Shown here piece by piece: positions 14,101 to 25,943 of a DNA stretch of 64,000 nucleotides. A program made the position numbers and the translations under genes. This DNA comes from Aristolochia californica. Its lineage: Eukaryota > Streptophyta > Magnoliopsida > Piperales > Aristolochiaceae. The stretch is taken from positions 21,523,013 through 21,587,012 of the forward strand of contig JARWKL010000007.1 in the NCBI GenBank assembly GCA_029961685.1, read 5' to 3'. Below the pieces are notes generated by a model that did not search any database, had not been told where the DNA came from, and worked only from the letters and a program-made list of their open reading frames with translations. Each line of letters begins with the position of its first letter. Position 1 is the first letter of the stretch.

Positions 14101-14473
14101 GAATTTCCCAAACTTGGATAACAAACCTTTTGTGTTCATTTGTGGTGTGTGAATAGATATTTTTTATTTACATTAGTTATTATTTTAAATATTTCCCACA
14201 CATCAACTATAAATTTTTTATTTTGTTGTGATCTTTTTTGCCTTTTTTGGTTCACGGGATGAAGGGGGAGCGAAAACTCAAAGTTCTGATTTAAGAAAAA
14301 AGTGTACATCTATATTGGAAATGCACAATGCACAAATGTAGAGAGAGATACTTCCAAAGAGAGTCTATATGTTTTTGGGATCGTATGCACTTTTTCGGCT
14401 TTATGTCTAATGTTTTGCAATCGTCGGGAAACAGGGGAGGCGGGCGATTTTTAACTGAGTCTTGACTTCAAAT
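11101..14473. repeat. Five-monomer block A, B-head/A, B, C, C (3,373 bp)
   Basis: A is 11101-11774. The next unit, 11775-12449, has a B head (TTGATTAATTATGTCAG near 11839) but an A body and an A-like tail, so the switch is between about 11885 and 11995. B is 12450-13123. C is 13124-13797 and is followed by a second C, 13798-14473, with a proper C head. The block therefore carries one extra A-type body and one extra C compared with a plain trimer. Confidence 0.87.
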
Positions 14474-15147
14474 CCATAAGTCATTTCTTACAAAAATATA
14501 GCCCGTTATGCATGAAAAATCACTTTACAATCATCTATGATTGTTAGCTCAACTTTTTGAATATGTGCAAAATAAAGGCTTGTTTGTTACGGGCAAATAT
14601 CCCACCGCACGTTCACTTGAGAATTTAATGAGCATTTGTTATTCTCTTTAAAATCATTGGATCCATAGGTCATTTGAATCTTTAACATGTTTCTGGCATG
14701 GATATCCATTTTTAAAACATGTGTAGAAAAAATCTCCTTCATGTAAAATTCCAAGATATTAGTTTTGGACTAGTGGAATTTCCCAAACTTGGATAACAAA
14801 AATTTTGTGTTCATTTGTGGTGTGTGAATAAATTTTCTTTGTTTAATTTTTTTATTGTTTTAAACTTTTTCCGTACATCAACTATGAAATTTTCATTTTG
14901 CTGTGATCTATTTGCCTTTTTTGTATACGGGATGAAGGGAGAGGAAAAAACTCGAAGTTTTGATTTAAGAAAAATGTGTACATCTTAAATGGAAATGCAC
15001 AATGCATATATGCAGAGAGAGATAATTCCGAAGAGTTTCTGTAATTTTTAGGGATTGTAAGCACCTTTTCGTTTTTATATCTCAGGTTTTGCAATCGTCG
15101 GAAAAAATGGGTTGCGGAGGATTTTTAACTGAGTGTTGAATTGCAAT
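14474..15147. repeat. Reference class A monomer (674 bp)
   Basis: Class A is recognised by a head reading GCTCAACTTTTTGAATATG, then TTTCTGGCATG (usually followed by CATATCC), CCAAGATATTAGTTTTGGAC, GTGAATAAATTTTCTTC (or a close variant), CTGTGATCTATTTGCC, AAAAACTCGAAG, and a tail GGGTTGCGGAGG. Typical A heads carry AAGCTTTGGATCC, which contains HindIII and BamHI sites; this copy reads AATCATTGGATCC, so it keeps only the BamHI site. A copies are normally preceded by C and followed by B. Confidence 0.9.
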
Positions 15148-15823
15148 CCATAAGTCATTTCATAAAAAAAATATAGCCCGTTACGCATGATAAATCACAT
15201 TACAATCATCTATGATTAATTATGTCAGTTTTTTGCAAATGGGCAAAATAATGGCATGTTTGACTCGGGTAAATATCCCATCGCTAGTTCACTTGAGAAT
15301 TTAATGAGCGTTTGTTATTCTCTTTAAAAGCTTTGCATCCATAGCTCATTTGCATCTTTAACTTTTTTCAAACATGCATATCCATTTTTAAAACATGTGT
15401 GGACGAAATCTCTTTCTTGCAAAATTCCAAGGTATTAGGGTTGAACTAGTGGAATTTCCCAAAATTGGATGACAAACCTTTTGTGTTCATCTGTGTTGGG
15501 TGAATAAATTTTCTTTATTTATATTTTTTATTGTTTTATATTTTTTCCATACATCAACTATAAAATTTTCATTTTGTTGTAAGCTTTTTGGCTTGTTTTT
15601 TTTCGGGATGAAGGGAGAGCGAAATGTCAAAGTTTTGATTTAAGAAAAAAGTGTACATATATAGTGGAAAAGCACAACGCACAATTGTAGCGAGAGATAA
15701 TTCCAAAGAGTGTCTGTAATTTTTAGGGATTGTAAGCTCTTTTTTAGTTTTTATATCTCAGGTTTTGCAATCGTCAGCAAAGATTGGTGGCAAAGGATTT
15801 TTAACTGAGTGTTGAATTGCAAT
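15148..15823. repeat. Reference class B monomer (676 bp)
   Basis: Class B is recognised by ATGATTAATTATGTCAG in the head, AAGCTTTGCATCCATAGCTC (HindIII kept, BamHI lost by G to C), usually CATGTTTCAAACATG, GTGGACGAAATCTCTTTC, GGTTAAACTAGTGG or a close variant, TTGTGTTGGGTGAATAAA or a close variant, GTAAGCTTTTTGCC (a second HindIII site), GGAAAAGCACAATGCAC and a tail ATTGGTGGCAGAGG. This copy has a few private changes, for example TTTTTTCAAACATG instead of CATGTTTCAAACATG. Confidence 0.9.
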
Positions 15824-16498
15824 CCATAAGTCAATTCATACAAAAATATAGCCCATTACGCATGATAAATCACTTTACAATCATCTATGATTGTTAGATG
15901 AAATGTTTGAAAATGGGCAAAATAATGACTTGTTAGACTCGGGTAAATATCCCACCGCACGTTCACTTGAGAATTTAGTGAGCGTTTGTTATTCTCTTTA
16001 AAAGCATTGGATCCATAGGTAATTTGAATCTTCAACATGTTTCAAGCATGCTTATCCATTTTTAAAACATGTGTAGAAAAAATCTCATTCATGTAAAATT
16101 CCAAGCTTAATAGGGTTGGACTAATGGAATTTCCCAAACTTGGATAAGAAAACTTTTGTGTTCATTTGTGGTGTGTGAATAGATATTTTTTATTTACATT
16201 GGTTACTATTTTAATGATTTTCCACACATCAACTATAAAATTTTTATTTTGTTGTGATCCTTTTTGCCTTTTTTGTTGACGGGATTAAGGGGGAGCGAAA
16301 ACTCAAAGTTCTGATCTAAGAAAAATGTATACATCTAAAATGGAAATGCACAATGCACAAATGTAGAGAGAGATATTTCCAAAGAGTGTCTGTATGTTTT
16401 AGGGATCGTACGCACTTTTTCGTTTTTATATCTAAGGTTTTGCAATCGTCGGGAAACGAGGGAGGTGGGTGATTTTTAACTGAGTGTTGACTTCAAAT
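15824..16498. repeat. Reference class C monomer (675 bp)
   Basis: Class C is recognised by TTAGATCAAATTTTTGAAAA in the head, TTTCAAGCATG, AAGCTTAATAGGGTTGG (an extra HindIII site), GACTAATGGAATTT, GTGTGTGAATAGATATTTT, ACTCAAAGTTCTGATTTAAG, ATATTTCCAAAGAGTG, GGGATCGTATGCAC and the G-rich tail ACGGGGGAGGCGGGCG. It has the BamHI site of class A. C is normally preceded by B and followed by A. This copy has ATCTAAG for ATTTAAG and CGAGGGAGG for CGGGGGAGG. Confidence 0.9.
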
Positions 16499-17848
16499 CC
16501 ATAAGTCATTTCTTACAAAAATATAGCCCATTACGCATGAAAAATCACTTCACAATGATCTATGATTGTTAGCTCAACTTTTTGAATATGGGCAAAATAA
16601 TGGCTTGTTTGACTCGGGCAAATATCCCACCGCACGTTCACCTGAGAATTTAATGAGCGTTTGTTATTCTCTTTAAAAGCTTTGGATCCATAGGTCATTT
16701 GAATCTTTACCATGTTTCTGGCATGCATATCCATTTTTAAAACATGTGTAGAAAAAAACCCCTTCATGTAAAATTCCAAGATATTAGTTTTGGACTAGTG
16801 GAATTTCCCAAACTTGGATAACAAAACTTTTCTCTTCATTTGTGGTGTGTGAATAAATTTTCGTCATTTACTTTTTTTCATTGTTTTAAACTTTTTCCGT
16901 CAATCAACTATGCAATTTTCATTTTGATGTGATCTATTTGCCATTTTTGTTTACGGGATGAAGGGAGAGCGAAAAACTTGAAGTTTTGATTTAAGAAAAA
17001 TGTGTACATCTAAAATAGAAATGTACAATGCACATATGTAGAGAGAGATAATTCCAAAGAGTGTCAGTAATTTTTCGGGATTGTAAGCTCTTTTTTAGTT
17101 TTTATATCTCAGGTTTTGCAATCGTCGGGAAAAATTGGTGGCAGAGGAGTTTTAACTGAGTGTTGAATTGCAATCCATAAGTTATTTCATACAAAAATAT
17201 AGCCCATTCCGCATGATAAATCACTTTACAATCATCTATGATTGTTAGATCAAATTTTTGAAAATGGGCAAAATAATGACTTGTTAGACTCGGGTAAATA
17301 TCCCACCGCACGTTCACTTGAGAATTTAATGAGTGTTTGTTATTATCTTTAAAAGCTTTGGATCCATAGGTCATTTGAATCTTTAACATGTTTCAAGCAT
17401 GCATATCCACTTTTAAAACATGTGTAGAAAAAATCTCATTCATGTAAAATTCCAAGCTTAATAGGGTTTGACTAATGGAATTTCCCAAACTTGGATAAGA
17501 AAACTTTTGTGTTCATTTGTGGTGTATGAATAGATATTTTTTATTTACATTGGTTATTATTTTAAATATTTTCCACACATCAACTATAAAATTTTTATTT
17601 TGTTGTGATCCTTTTGGCCTTTTTTGTTTACAGGATGAAGGGGGAGCGAAAACTCAAAGTTCTGATTTAAGAAAAAGTGTACATCTAAAATGGAAATGCA
17701 AAATGCACAAATGTAGAGAGAGATATTTCCAAAGAGTGTCTGTATGTTTTAGGGATCGTATACACTTTTTTGTTTTTATATCTAACGTTTTGCAATCGTC
17801 GGGAAACGGGGGAGGCGGGCGATTTTTAACTGAGTGTTGACTTCAAAT
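16499..17848. repeat. Dimer: A-to-B chimera (16499-17174) then C (17175-17848)
   Basis: The first unit is A up to about 17040 and ends as B (GTAAGCTCTTTTTTAG near 17084 and AAATTGGTGGCAGAGG near 17132). The next unit is a normal C. One monomer's worth of sequence is therefore missing from the trimer, lost by an exchange that kept the frame: the A unit has taken a B tail. Confidence 0.85.
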
Positions 17849-19871
17849 CCATAAGTCATTTCTAACAAAAATATAGCCCGTTACGCATGACAAATCATTT
17901 TACAATCATCTATGATTTTTAGCTCAACTTTTTGAATATGGGAAAAATAATGGCTTGTTTGACTCGGGCAAGTATCCCACCGCACGTTCACTTGAGAATT
18001 TTATGAGCGTTTGTTATTCTCTTTAAAAGCTTTGGATCCATAGGTCATTAGAATCTTTAACATGTTTCTGGCATGCATATCCATATTTAAAACATGTGTA
18101 AGAAAAATCCCCTTCATGTAAAATTCCAAGATATTAGTTTTGGACTAGTGGAATTTCCCAAACTTGGATAACAAAACTTTTGTGTTCATTTGTGGTGTGT
18201 GAATAAATTTTCTTCATTTACTTTTTTTATTTGGTTTAAACTTTTTCCGTACATCAACTATGAAATTTTCATTTTGTTGTGATCTATTTGCCTTTTTTGT
18301 TTACTGGATGAAGGGAGAACAAAAAACTCGAAGTTTCGATTTTAGAAAAATGTGTACATCTAAAATGGAAATGCACAACGCACATATGTAGAGAGAGATA
18401 ATTCCGAAGAGTGTCTGTAATTTTTAGGGATTATAAACACATTTTCGTTTTTATATCTCAGGTTTTGCAATCGTCAGGGAAAATGGGTTGCGGAGGATTT
18501 TTAACTGTGTTGAATTGCAATCCATAAGTCATTTCATACAAAAATATAGCCCGTTGCGCATGATAAATCACATTACATTCATCTATGATTAATTATGTCA
18601 GGTTTTTGCAAATGGGCAAAATAATGGCATGTTTGACTCGGGTAAATATCCCACCGCTAGTTCACTTCAGAATTTAATCAGCGTTTGTTATTCTCTTTAA
18701 AAGCTTTGCATCCATAGCTCATTTGCATCATTAACGTGTTTCAAACTTGCATATCCATTTTTAAAACATGTGTGGAAGAAATCTCTATCTTGCAAAATTC
18801 CAAGCTATTAGGGCTAAACTAGTGGAATTTCCCAAAATTGGATAACAAAACTTTTGTGTTCATTTGTGTTGGGTGAATAAATTTTATTTATTTATATTTT
18901 TTATTTTTTTAAATTTTTTCCATACATCAACTATAAAATTTTCATTTTGTTGTAAGCTTTTTGCCTTGTTTGTTTTTCAGGATGAAGGGAGAGCGAAAAG
19001 TCAAAGTTTTGATTTAAGAAAAAAGTGTACATCTAAAATGGAAAAGCACAATGCACAATTGTAAGGAGAGATAATTCCAAAGAGTGTCTATAATTTTTAG
19101 GGATTGTAAACTATTTTTAGTTTTTATATTTCAAGTTTTTCAATCGTCGTGAAAAATTGGTGGCAGAGGATTTTTAACTGAATGTTGAATTGCAATCCAT
19201 AAGTCATTTCATAAAAAAATATAGCTCGTTACACATGATAAATAACTTTACAATCATCTATGATTGTTAGATCAAATTTTTGAAAATGGGCAAAATTATG
19301 ACTTGTTAGACTCGTGTAAATATCCCACCGCACGTTAACTTGAGAATTTAATGAGCGTTTGTTATTCTCTTTAAAAACTTTGGATCCATATGTCATTTGA
19401 ATCTTTAACATGTTTCAAGCATGCATATCCATTTTTAAAACACGTGTAGAAAAAAACTCGTTCATGTAAAATTCCAAGCTTAATAGGGTTGGACTAATGC
19501 AATTTCCCAAACATGGATAACAAAACTTTTGTGCTCATTTTTGGTGTGTGAATAGATATTTTTTATTTAAATTAGATATTATTTTAAATATTTTCCACAC
19601 ATCAACTATAAAATTTTTATTTTGTTGTTATCTTTTTTGCCTTTTTTGTTTATGGGATGAAGGGAGAGCGAAAACTCAAAGTTCTGATTTAAGAAAAAAG
19701 TGTACATCTAAAATGGAAATGCACAATGCACAAATGTAGAGGGAGATATTTCCAAAGAGTGTCTGTATGTTTTAGGGATCGTATGCACTTTTTCGTTTTT
19801 ATATCTAAGGTTTTTCAATCATGGGGAAATGGGGGAGGCGTGCGATTTTTAACTGAGTGTTGACTTGAAAT
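17849..19871. repeat. Regular A-B-C trimer (2,023 bp), first trimer of the 4.05-kb super-repeat
   Basis: A is 17849-18521, B is 18522-19196 and C is 19197-19871. It shares a long list of uncommon variants with 21899-23921: CTAACAAAA, GGGCAAGTATCCC, GTCATTAGAATC, TTTACTGGATGAAGG, AAGTTTCGATTT, GTTGCGCATG, GTCAGGTTTTTGC, ACCGCTAGTTCAC and TAACGTGTTTC. Confidence 0.9.
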
Positions 19872-21898
19872 CCATAAGTCATTTAATTTCTTACAAAAAT
19901 ATAGCCCGTTACGCATGACAAATCACTTTACAATCATCTATGATTGTTAGCTCAACATTTTGAATATGGGCAAAATAATGGTTTGTTTGACTCGGGCAAA
20001 TGTCCCAACGCATGTTCACTTGAGAATTTAAAGAGCGTTTGTTATTCTCTTTAAAAGCTTTCGATCCATAGGTCATTTGAATCTTTAACATGTTTTTGGC
20101 ATGCATATCCATTTTTAAAAGATGTGTAGAAAAAATCTCCTTCATGTAAAATTCCAAGATATTAGTTTTTGACTAGTGGAATTTCCCAAACTTGGATAAC
20201 AAAACTTTTGTGTTCATTTGTGGTGTGTGAATAAATTTTCTTCAATTACTTTTTTTATTGTTTTAAACTTTTTCCACATATTAACTATGAAATTTTCATT
20301 TTGTTGTGATCTATTTGCCTTATATGATTACGGGATGCAGGGAGAGTGAAAAACTCGAAGTTTTGATTTAAGAAAAATGTGTTGATCTAAAACGGAAATG
20401 CACAATGCACATATGTAGAGAGAGATAAATCCAAAGAGTGTCTATAATTTTTAGGGATTGTAAGCACCTTTTCGTTTTTATATCTCAGGTTTTGCAATCG
20501 TCGGGAAAAATGGGTTGTGGAGGATTTTTAACTAAGTGTTGAATTGCAATCCATAAGTCATTTCACACAAAAATATAGCCCGTTGCGCAAGATAAATCAC
20601 ATTACAATCATCTATGATTAATTATGTCAGCTTTTTGCAAATGGGCAAAATAATGGCATGTTTGACTCGGGTAATTATCCCACCGCAAGTTCACTTGAGA
20701 ATTTAATGAGCGTTTGTTATTCTCTTTAAAAACTTTGCATCCATAGCTCATTTACATCTTTAACATGTTTCAAACATGCATATCAATTTTTAAAACATGT
20801 GCGGACGAAATCTCTTTCTTGCAAAATTCCAAGCAATTTGGGTTAAACTAGTGGAATTTCCTAAAATCGGATAAGAAAAATTTTTTGTTCCTTTGTGTTG
20901 GGTGAATAAATTTTATTTATTTATATTTTTTATTTTTTAAAATTTTTTCCATTCATCAACTATAAAATTTTCATTTTGTTGTAAGCTTTTTGCCTTGTTT
21001 GTTTTCGGGATGAAGGGAGAGCGAAAAGTCAAAGTTTTGATTTAAGAAAAAATTGTACATCTAAAATGGAAAAGCACAATGCACAATTTTAGGGAGAGAT
21101 AATTCCAAAGAGTGTCTATAATTTTTAGGGATTGTAAGCTCTTTTTAGTTTTTATATCTCAGGTTTTGCAATCGTCGGGAAAAATTGGTGGTAGAGGATT
21201 TTTAATTGAGTGTTGAATTGCAATCCATAAGTCATTTCATACAAAAATATAGCCTGTTACGTATGATAAATAACTTTACAATCATCTATGTTTGTAGATC
21301 AAATTTTTGAAAATGGGCAAAATAATGACTTGTTAGACTCAGGTAAATATCCCACCGCACGTTCACTTGAGAATTTAGTGAGCGTTTGTTATTCTATTTA
21401 AAAGCTTGAGATCCATAGGTCATTTGAATCTTTAACATGTTTCAAGCATGCATATCCATTTTTAAAACATGTGTAGAAAAAATCTCATTCATGTAAAATT
21501 CCAAGCTTAAAAGGGTTGGACTAATGGAATTTCCCAAACTTGGATAAGAAAAATTTTGTGTTCATTTGTGGTGTGTGAATAGATATTTTTTATTTACATT
21601 GGTTATTATTTTAAATATTTTCCACACATCAACTATAAAAATTTTATTTTCTTGTGATCCTTTTGGCCTTTTTTGTTTACGGGATGAAGGGGGAGCGAAA
21701 ACTCAAAGTTCTGATTTAAGAAAAAAGTGTACATCTAAAATGTAAATGCACAATGCACAAATGTAGAGAGAAATATTTGCAATGAGTGTCTGTATATTTT
21801 AGGGATCGTATGCACTTTTTCGTTTTAATATCTAAGGTTTAGCAATCGTCGGGAAACGGGGTAGGCGGGCGATTTTTAACTGAGTGTTGACTTCAAAT
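19872..21898. repeat. Regular A-B-C trimer (2,027 bp), second trimer of the super-repeat
   Basis: A is 19872-20550 (679 bp; 5 bp of AATTT-like duplication near 19882-19890), B is 20551-21224 and C is 21225-21898. Its A shares CAAATGTCCCAA, TTTTTGGCATGC, TAGTTTTTGACTAGTG and TTCTTCAATTAC with the A unit at 23922. Its C shares TCTCATTCATG and GGATAAGAAAA with the C at 25269. Confidence 0.9.
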
Positions 21899-23921
21899 CC
21901 ATAAGTCATTTCTAACAAAAATATAGCCCGTTACATATGACAAATCACTTTACAATCATCTATGATTTTTAGCTCAACTTTTTGAATATGGGAAAAATAA
22001 TGGCTTGTTTGACTCGGGCAAGTATCCCACCGCACGTTCACTTGAGAATTTAATGAGCGTTTGTTATTCTCTTTAAAAGCTTTTGAACCATAGGTCATTA
22101 GAATCTTTAACATGTTTCTGGCATGCATATCCATTTTTAAAACATGTGTAGAAAAAATACCCTTCGTGTAAAATTCCAAGATATTAGTTTTGGACTAGTG
22201 GAATTTCCCAAACTTGGATAACAAAACTTTTGTGTTCATTTGTGGTGTGTGAATAAATTTTCTTCATTTACTTTTTTTATTGTTTTAATCTTTTTCCGTA
22301 CATCAACTATGAAATTTTCATTTTGTTGTGATCTATTTGCCTTTTTTGTTTACTGGATGAAGGGAGAGCAAAAAACTCGAAGTTTCGATTTAAGAAAAAT
22401 GTGTACATCTAAAATGGAAATGCACAATGCACATATGTAGAGAGAGATAATTCCGAAGAGTGTCTGTAATTTTTAGGGATTGTAAGCACCTTTTCGTTTT
22501 TATATCTCAGGTTTTGAAATCATCAGGAAAAATGGGTTGCGGAGGATTTTTAACTGAGTGTTGAATTGCAATCTATAAGTCATTTCATACAAAAATATGG
22601 CCCGTTGCGCATGATAAATCACATTACAATCATCTATGATTAATTATGTCAGGTTTTTGCAAATGGGCAAAATAATAGCATGTTTGACTCGGGTAAATAT
22701 CCCACCGCTAGTTCACTTGAGAATTTAATGAGCATTTCTTATTCTCTTTAAAAGCTTTGCATCCATAGCTCATTTGCATCTTTAACGTGTTTCAAACATG
22801 CATATCCATTTTTAAAACATGTGTGGACGAAATCTCTTTCTTGAAAAATTCCAAGCTATTAGGGTTAAACTAGTGGAATTTCCCAAAATTGGATAACAAA
22901 ACTTTTGTGTTCATTTGTGTTGGGTGAATAAATTTTCTATATTTCTATTTGTTATTGTTTTAAATTTTTTCCATACATCAACTATAAAATTTTCATTTTG
23001 TTGTAAGCTTTTTGCCTTGTTTGTTTTCGGGATGAAGGGAGAGCGAAAAGGCAATGTTTTGATTTAAGAAAAAAGTGTACTTCTAAAATGGAAAAGCACA
23101 ATACACAATTGTAGGGAGAGATATTTCCAAAGAGTGTCTGTAATTTTTAGGGATCGTAAGCTATTTTTAGTTTTTATATTTCAGGTTTTGCAATCGTCGG
23201 GAAAAATTGGTGGCAAAGGATTTTTAACTGAGTGTTGAATTGCAATCCATAAGTCATTTCATAAAAAAATATAGCCCGTTACGGATGATAAATCACTTTA
23301 CAATCATCTATGATTGTTAGATCAAATTTTTGAAAATGGGCAAAATTATGACTTGTTAGACTCGGGTAAATATCCCACCGCACATTCACTTGAGAATTTA
23401 ATGAGCGTTTGTTATTCTCTTTAAAAGCTTTGGATCCATAGGCCATTTGAATCTTTAACATGTTTCAAGCATGCATTTCCATTTTTCAAACATGTGAAGA
23501 AAAAATCTCCTTCAAGTAAAATTCCAAGCTTAATAGGGTTGGACTAATGGAATTTCCCAAACATGGTTTACAAAACTTTTGTGCTCATTTTTGGTGTGTG
23601 AATAGATATTTTTTATTTACAGTAGTTATTATTTTAAATATTTTCCACACATCAACTATAAAATTTTTATTTTGTTGTTATCTTTTTTGCCTTTTTTGTT
23701 TACGGGATGAAGGGGGAGCGAAAACTCAAAGTTCTGAGTTAAGAAAAAAGTGTACATCTAAAATGGAAATGCACAATGTACAAATATAGAGAGAGATATT
23801 TCCGAAGAGTGTCTATCTGTTTTAGGGATCCTATGCACTTTTTCGTTTTTATATCTAAGGTTTTGGAATCGTCGGGAAACGGGGGAGGCGGGCAATTTTT
23901 AACTGAGTGTTGACTTCAAAT
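21899..23921. repeat. Regular A-B-C trimer (2,023 bp), third trimer of the super-repeat
   Basis: A is 21899-22572, B is 22573-23246 and C is 23247-23921. It is the 4,050-bp-shifted partner of 17849-19871, as shown by the shared private variants. Its C also shares TTTGTGCTCATTTTTGG and TTTGTTGTTATCTTTTTT with 19197-19871. Confidence 0.9.
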
Positions 23922-25943
23922 CCATAAGTCATTTCTAACAAAAATATAGCCCGTTACGCATGACAAATCACTTTACAATCATCTATGATTGTTAGCTCAA
24001 CTTTTTGAATATGGGTAAAATAATGGTTTGTTTGACTCGGGCAAATGTCCCAATGCACGTTCACTTGAGAATTTAATGAGCGTTTTTTATTCTCTTTAAC
24101 AGCTTTGGATCCTTAGGTCATTTGAATCTTTAACATGTTTTTGGCATGCATATCCATTTTTAAAACATGTGTAGAAAAAACCTCCTTCATGTAAAATTCC
24201 AAGATATTAGTTTTTGACTAGTGGGATTTCCCAAACTTGGATAACAAAACTTTTGTGTTCATTTGTGGTGTGAAAATAAATTTTCTTCAATTACTTTTTT
24301 TATTGTTTTAAACTTTTTCCGCACATCAACTATGAAATTTTCATTTTGTTGTGATCTATTTGCCTTATTTGATGACGGGATGAAAGGAGAGTGAAAAACT
24401 TGAAGTTTTGATTTAAGAAAAATGTGTACATCTAAAATGGAAATGCACAATGCACATATGTAGAGAGAGATAAATCCAAAGGGTTTCTGTAATTTTTAGG
24501 GATTGTAAGCACCATTTTGTTATTATATCTCAGGTTTTGCAATCGTCGGGAAAAATGGGTTGCGGAGGATTTTTAACTAAGTGTTGAATTGCAATCCATA
24601 AGTCATTTCATACAAAAATATAGCCCGTTACGCATGATAAATCACATTACAATCATCTATGATTAATTATGTCAGCTTTTTGCAAATGGGCAAAATAATG
24701 GCATGTTTGACTCGGGTAAATATCCCACCGCAAGTTCACTTGAGAATTTAATGAGCGTTTGTTATTCTCTTAAAAGCTTTGCATCCATAGCTCATTTGTA
24801 TCTTTAACTTGTTTCAAACATGCATATCCATTTTTAAAACATGTGTGGACAAAATCTGTTTCTTGCAAAATTCCAAGCTATTAGGGTTAAACTAGTGGAA
24901 TTTCCCAAAATTGGATGACAAAACTTTTGTGTTCATTTGTGTTGGGTGAAAAAATTTCTTTATTTATATTTTTTGTTGTTTTAAATTCTTTCCATACATC
25001 AACTATAAAATTTTCATTTTGTTGTAAGCTTTTTGCCTTGTTTTTTTTCAGGATGAAGGGAGAGCGAAAAGTCAAAGTTTTGATTTAAGAAAAAAGTGTA
25101 CATATAAAATGAAAAAGCACAATGCACAATTGTAGGGAGAGATAATTCCAAAGAGTGTCTGCAATTTTTAGGGATTATAAGCTCTTTTTTAGTTTTTATA
25201 TCTCAGGTTTTGCAATCGTCGGGAAAAATTGGTGGCAAAGGATTTTTAACTGAGTGTTGAATTGCAATCCATAAGTCATTTCATACAAAAATATAGCCCG
25301 TTACGCATGATAAATCACTTTACAATCATCTATGATTGTTAGATCAAATTTTTGAAATTGGGCAAAATAAAGACTTGTTAGACTCGGGTAAATATCCCAC
25401 CGCACGTTCACTTGAGAATGTAATGAGCGTTTGTTATTCTCTTTAAAAGCTTTGGATCCATAGGTTATTTGAATCTTTAACATGTTTCAAGCATGCATAT
25501 CCATTTTTAAAACATGTGTAGAAAAAATCTCATTCATGTAAAATTCCAAGCTTAATAGGGTTGGACTAATGGAATTTCCCAAACTTGGATAAGAAAACTT
25601 TTGTGTTCATTTGTGGTGTGTGAATAGATATTTTTTGTTTACATTGGTTATTATTTTAAATATTTTCCACACATCAACTATAAAATTTTTATTTTGTTGT
25701 GATCCTTTTTGCCTTTTTTGTTGACGGGATGAAGGGGGAGCGAAAACTCAAAGTTCTGATCTAAGAAAAAAGTGTACATCTAAAATGGAAATGCACAATG
25801 TACAACTGTAGAGAGAGATATTTCAAAAGAGTGTCTGTATGTATTAGGGATCGTACGCACTTTTTCGTTTTTATATCTAAGGTTTTGCAATCGTCGGGAA
25901 ACGAGGGAGGCGGGCGATTTTTAACTGAGTGTTGACTTCAAAT
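23922..25943. repeat. Regular A-B-C trimer (2,022 bp), fourth trimer of the super-repeat
   Basis: A is 23922-24595 (GTGTGAAAATAAATT replaces the usual GTGTGTGAATAAATT), B is 24596-25268 and C is 25269-25943. It is the 4,050-bp partner of 19872-21898. Its B-C part is also related to 15148-16498 at an offset of about 9,445 bp. Confidence 0.9.

Larger units (their letters stand above)
14474..16498. repeat. Regular A-B-C trimer (2,025 bp), used as reference
   Basis: A is 14474-15147, B is 15148-15823 and C is 15824-16498. Its B-C part shares uncommon variants with 24.9-25.9 kb at an offset of about 9,445 bp: GGATGACAAA, AAGCTCTTTTTTAG, TTGTTGACGGGAT, CTGATCTAAG and CGTACGCAC. Confidence 0.9.
17400..25500. 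repeat. Two tandem copies of a six-monomer (~4,050-bp) super-repeat
   Basis: About 17.40-21.45 kb and 21.45-25.50 kb match at an offset of 4,049-4,050 bp and share many variants rare elsewhere, in all three classes and through both trimers of each copy. The ends are approximate, because TCTCATTCATG in C near 17434, 21483 and 25527 marks both copies and the start of a further related stretch. It implies duplication of a two-trimer block after the trimer already existed. Confidence 0.85.
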
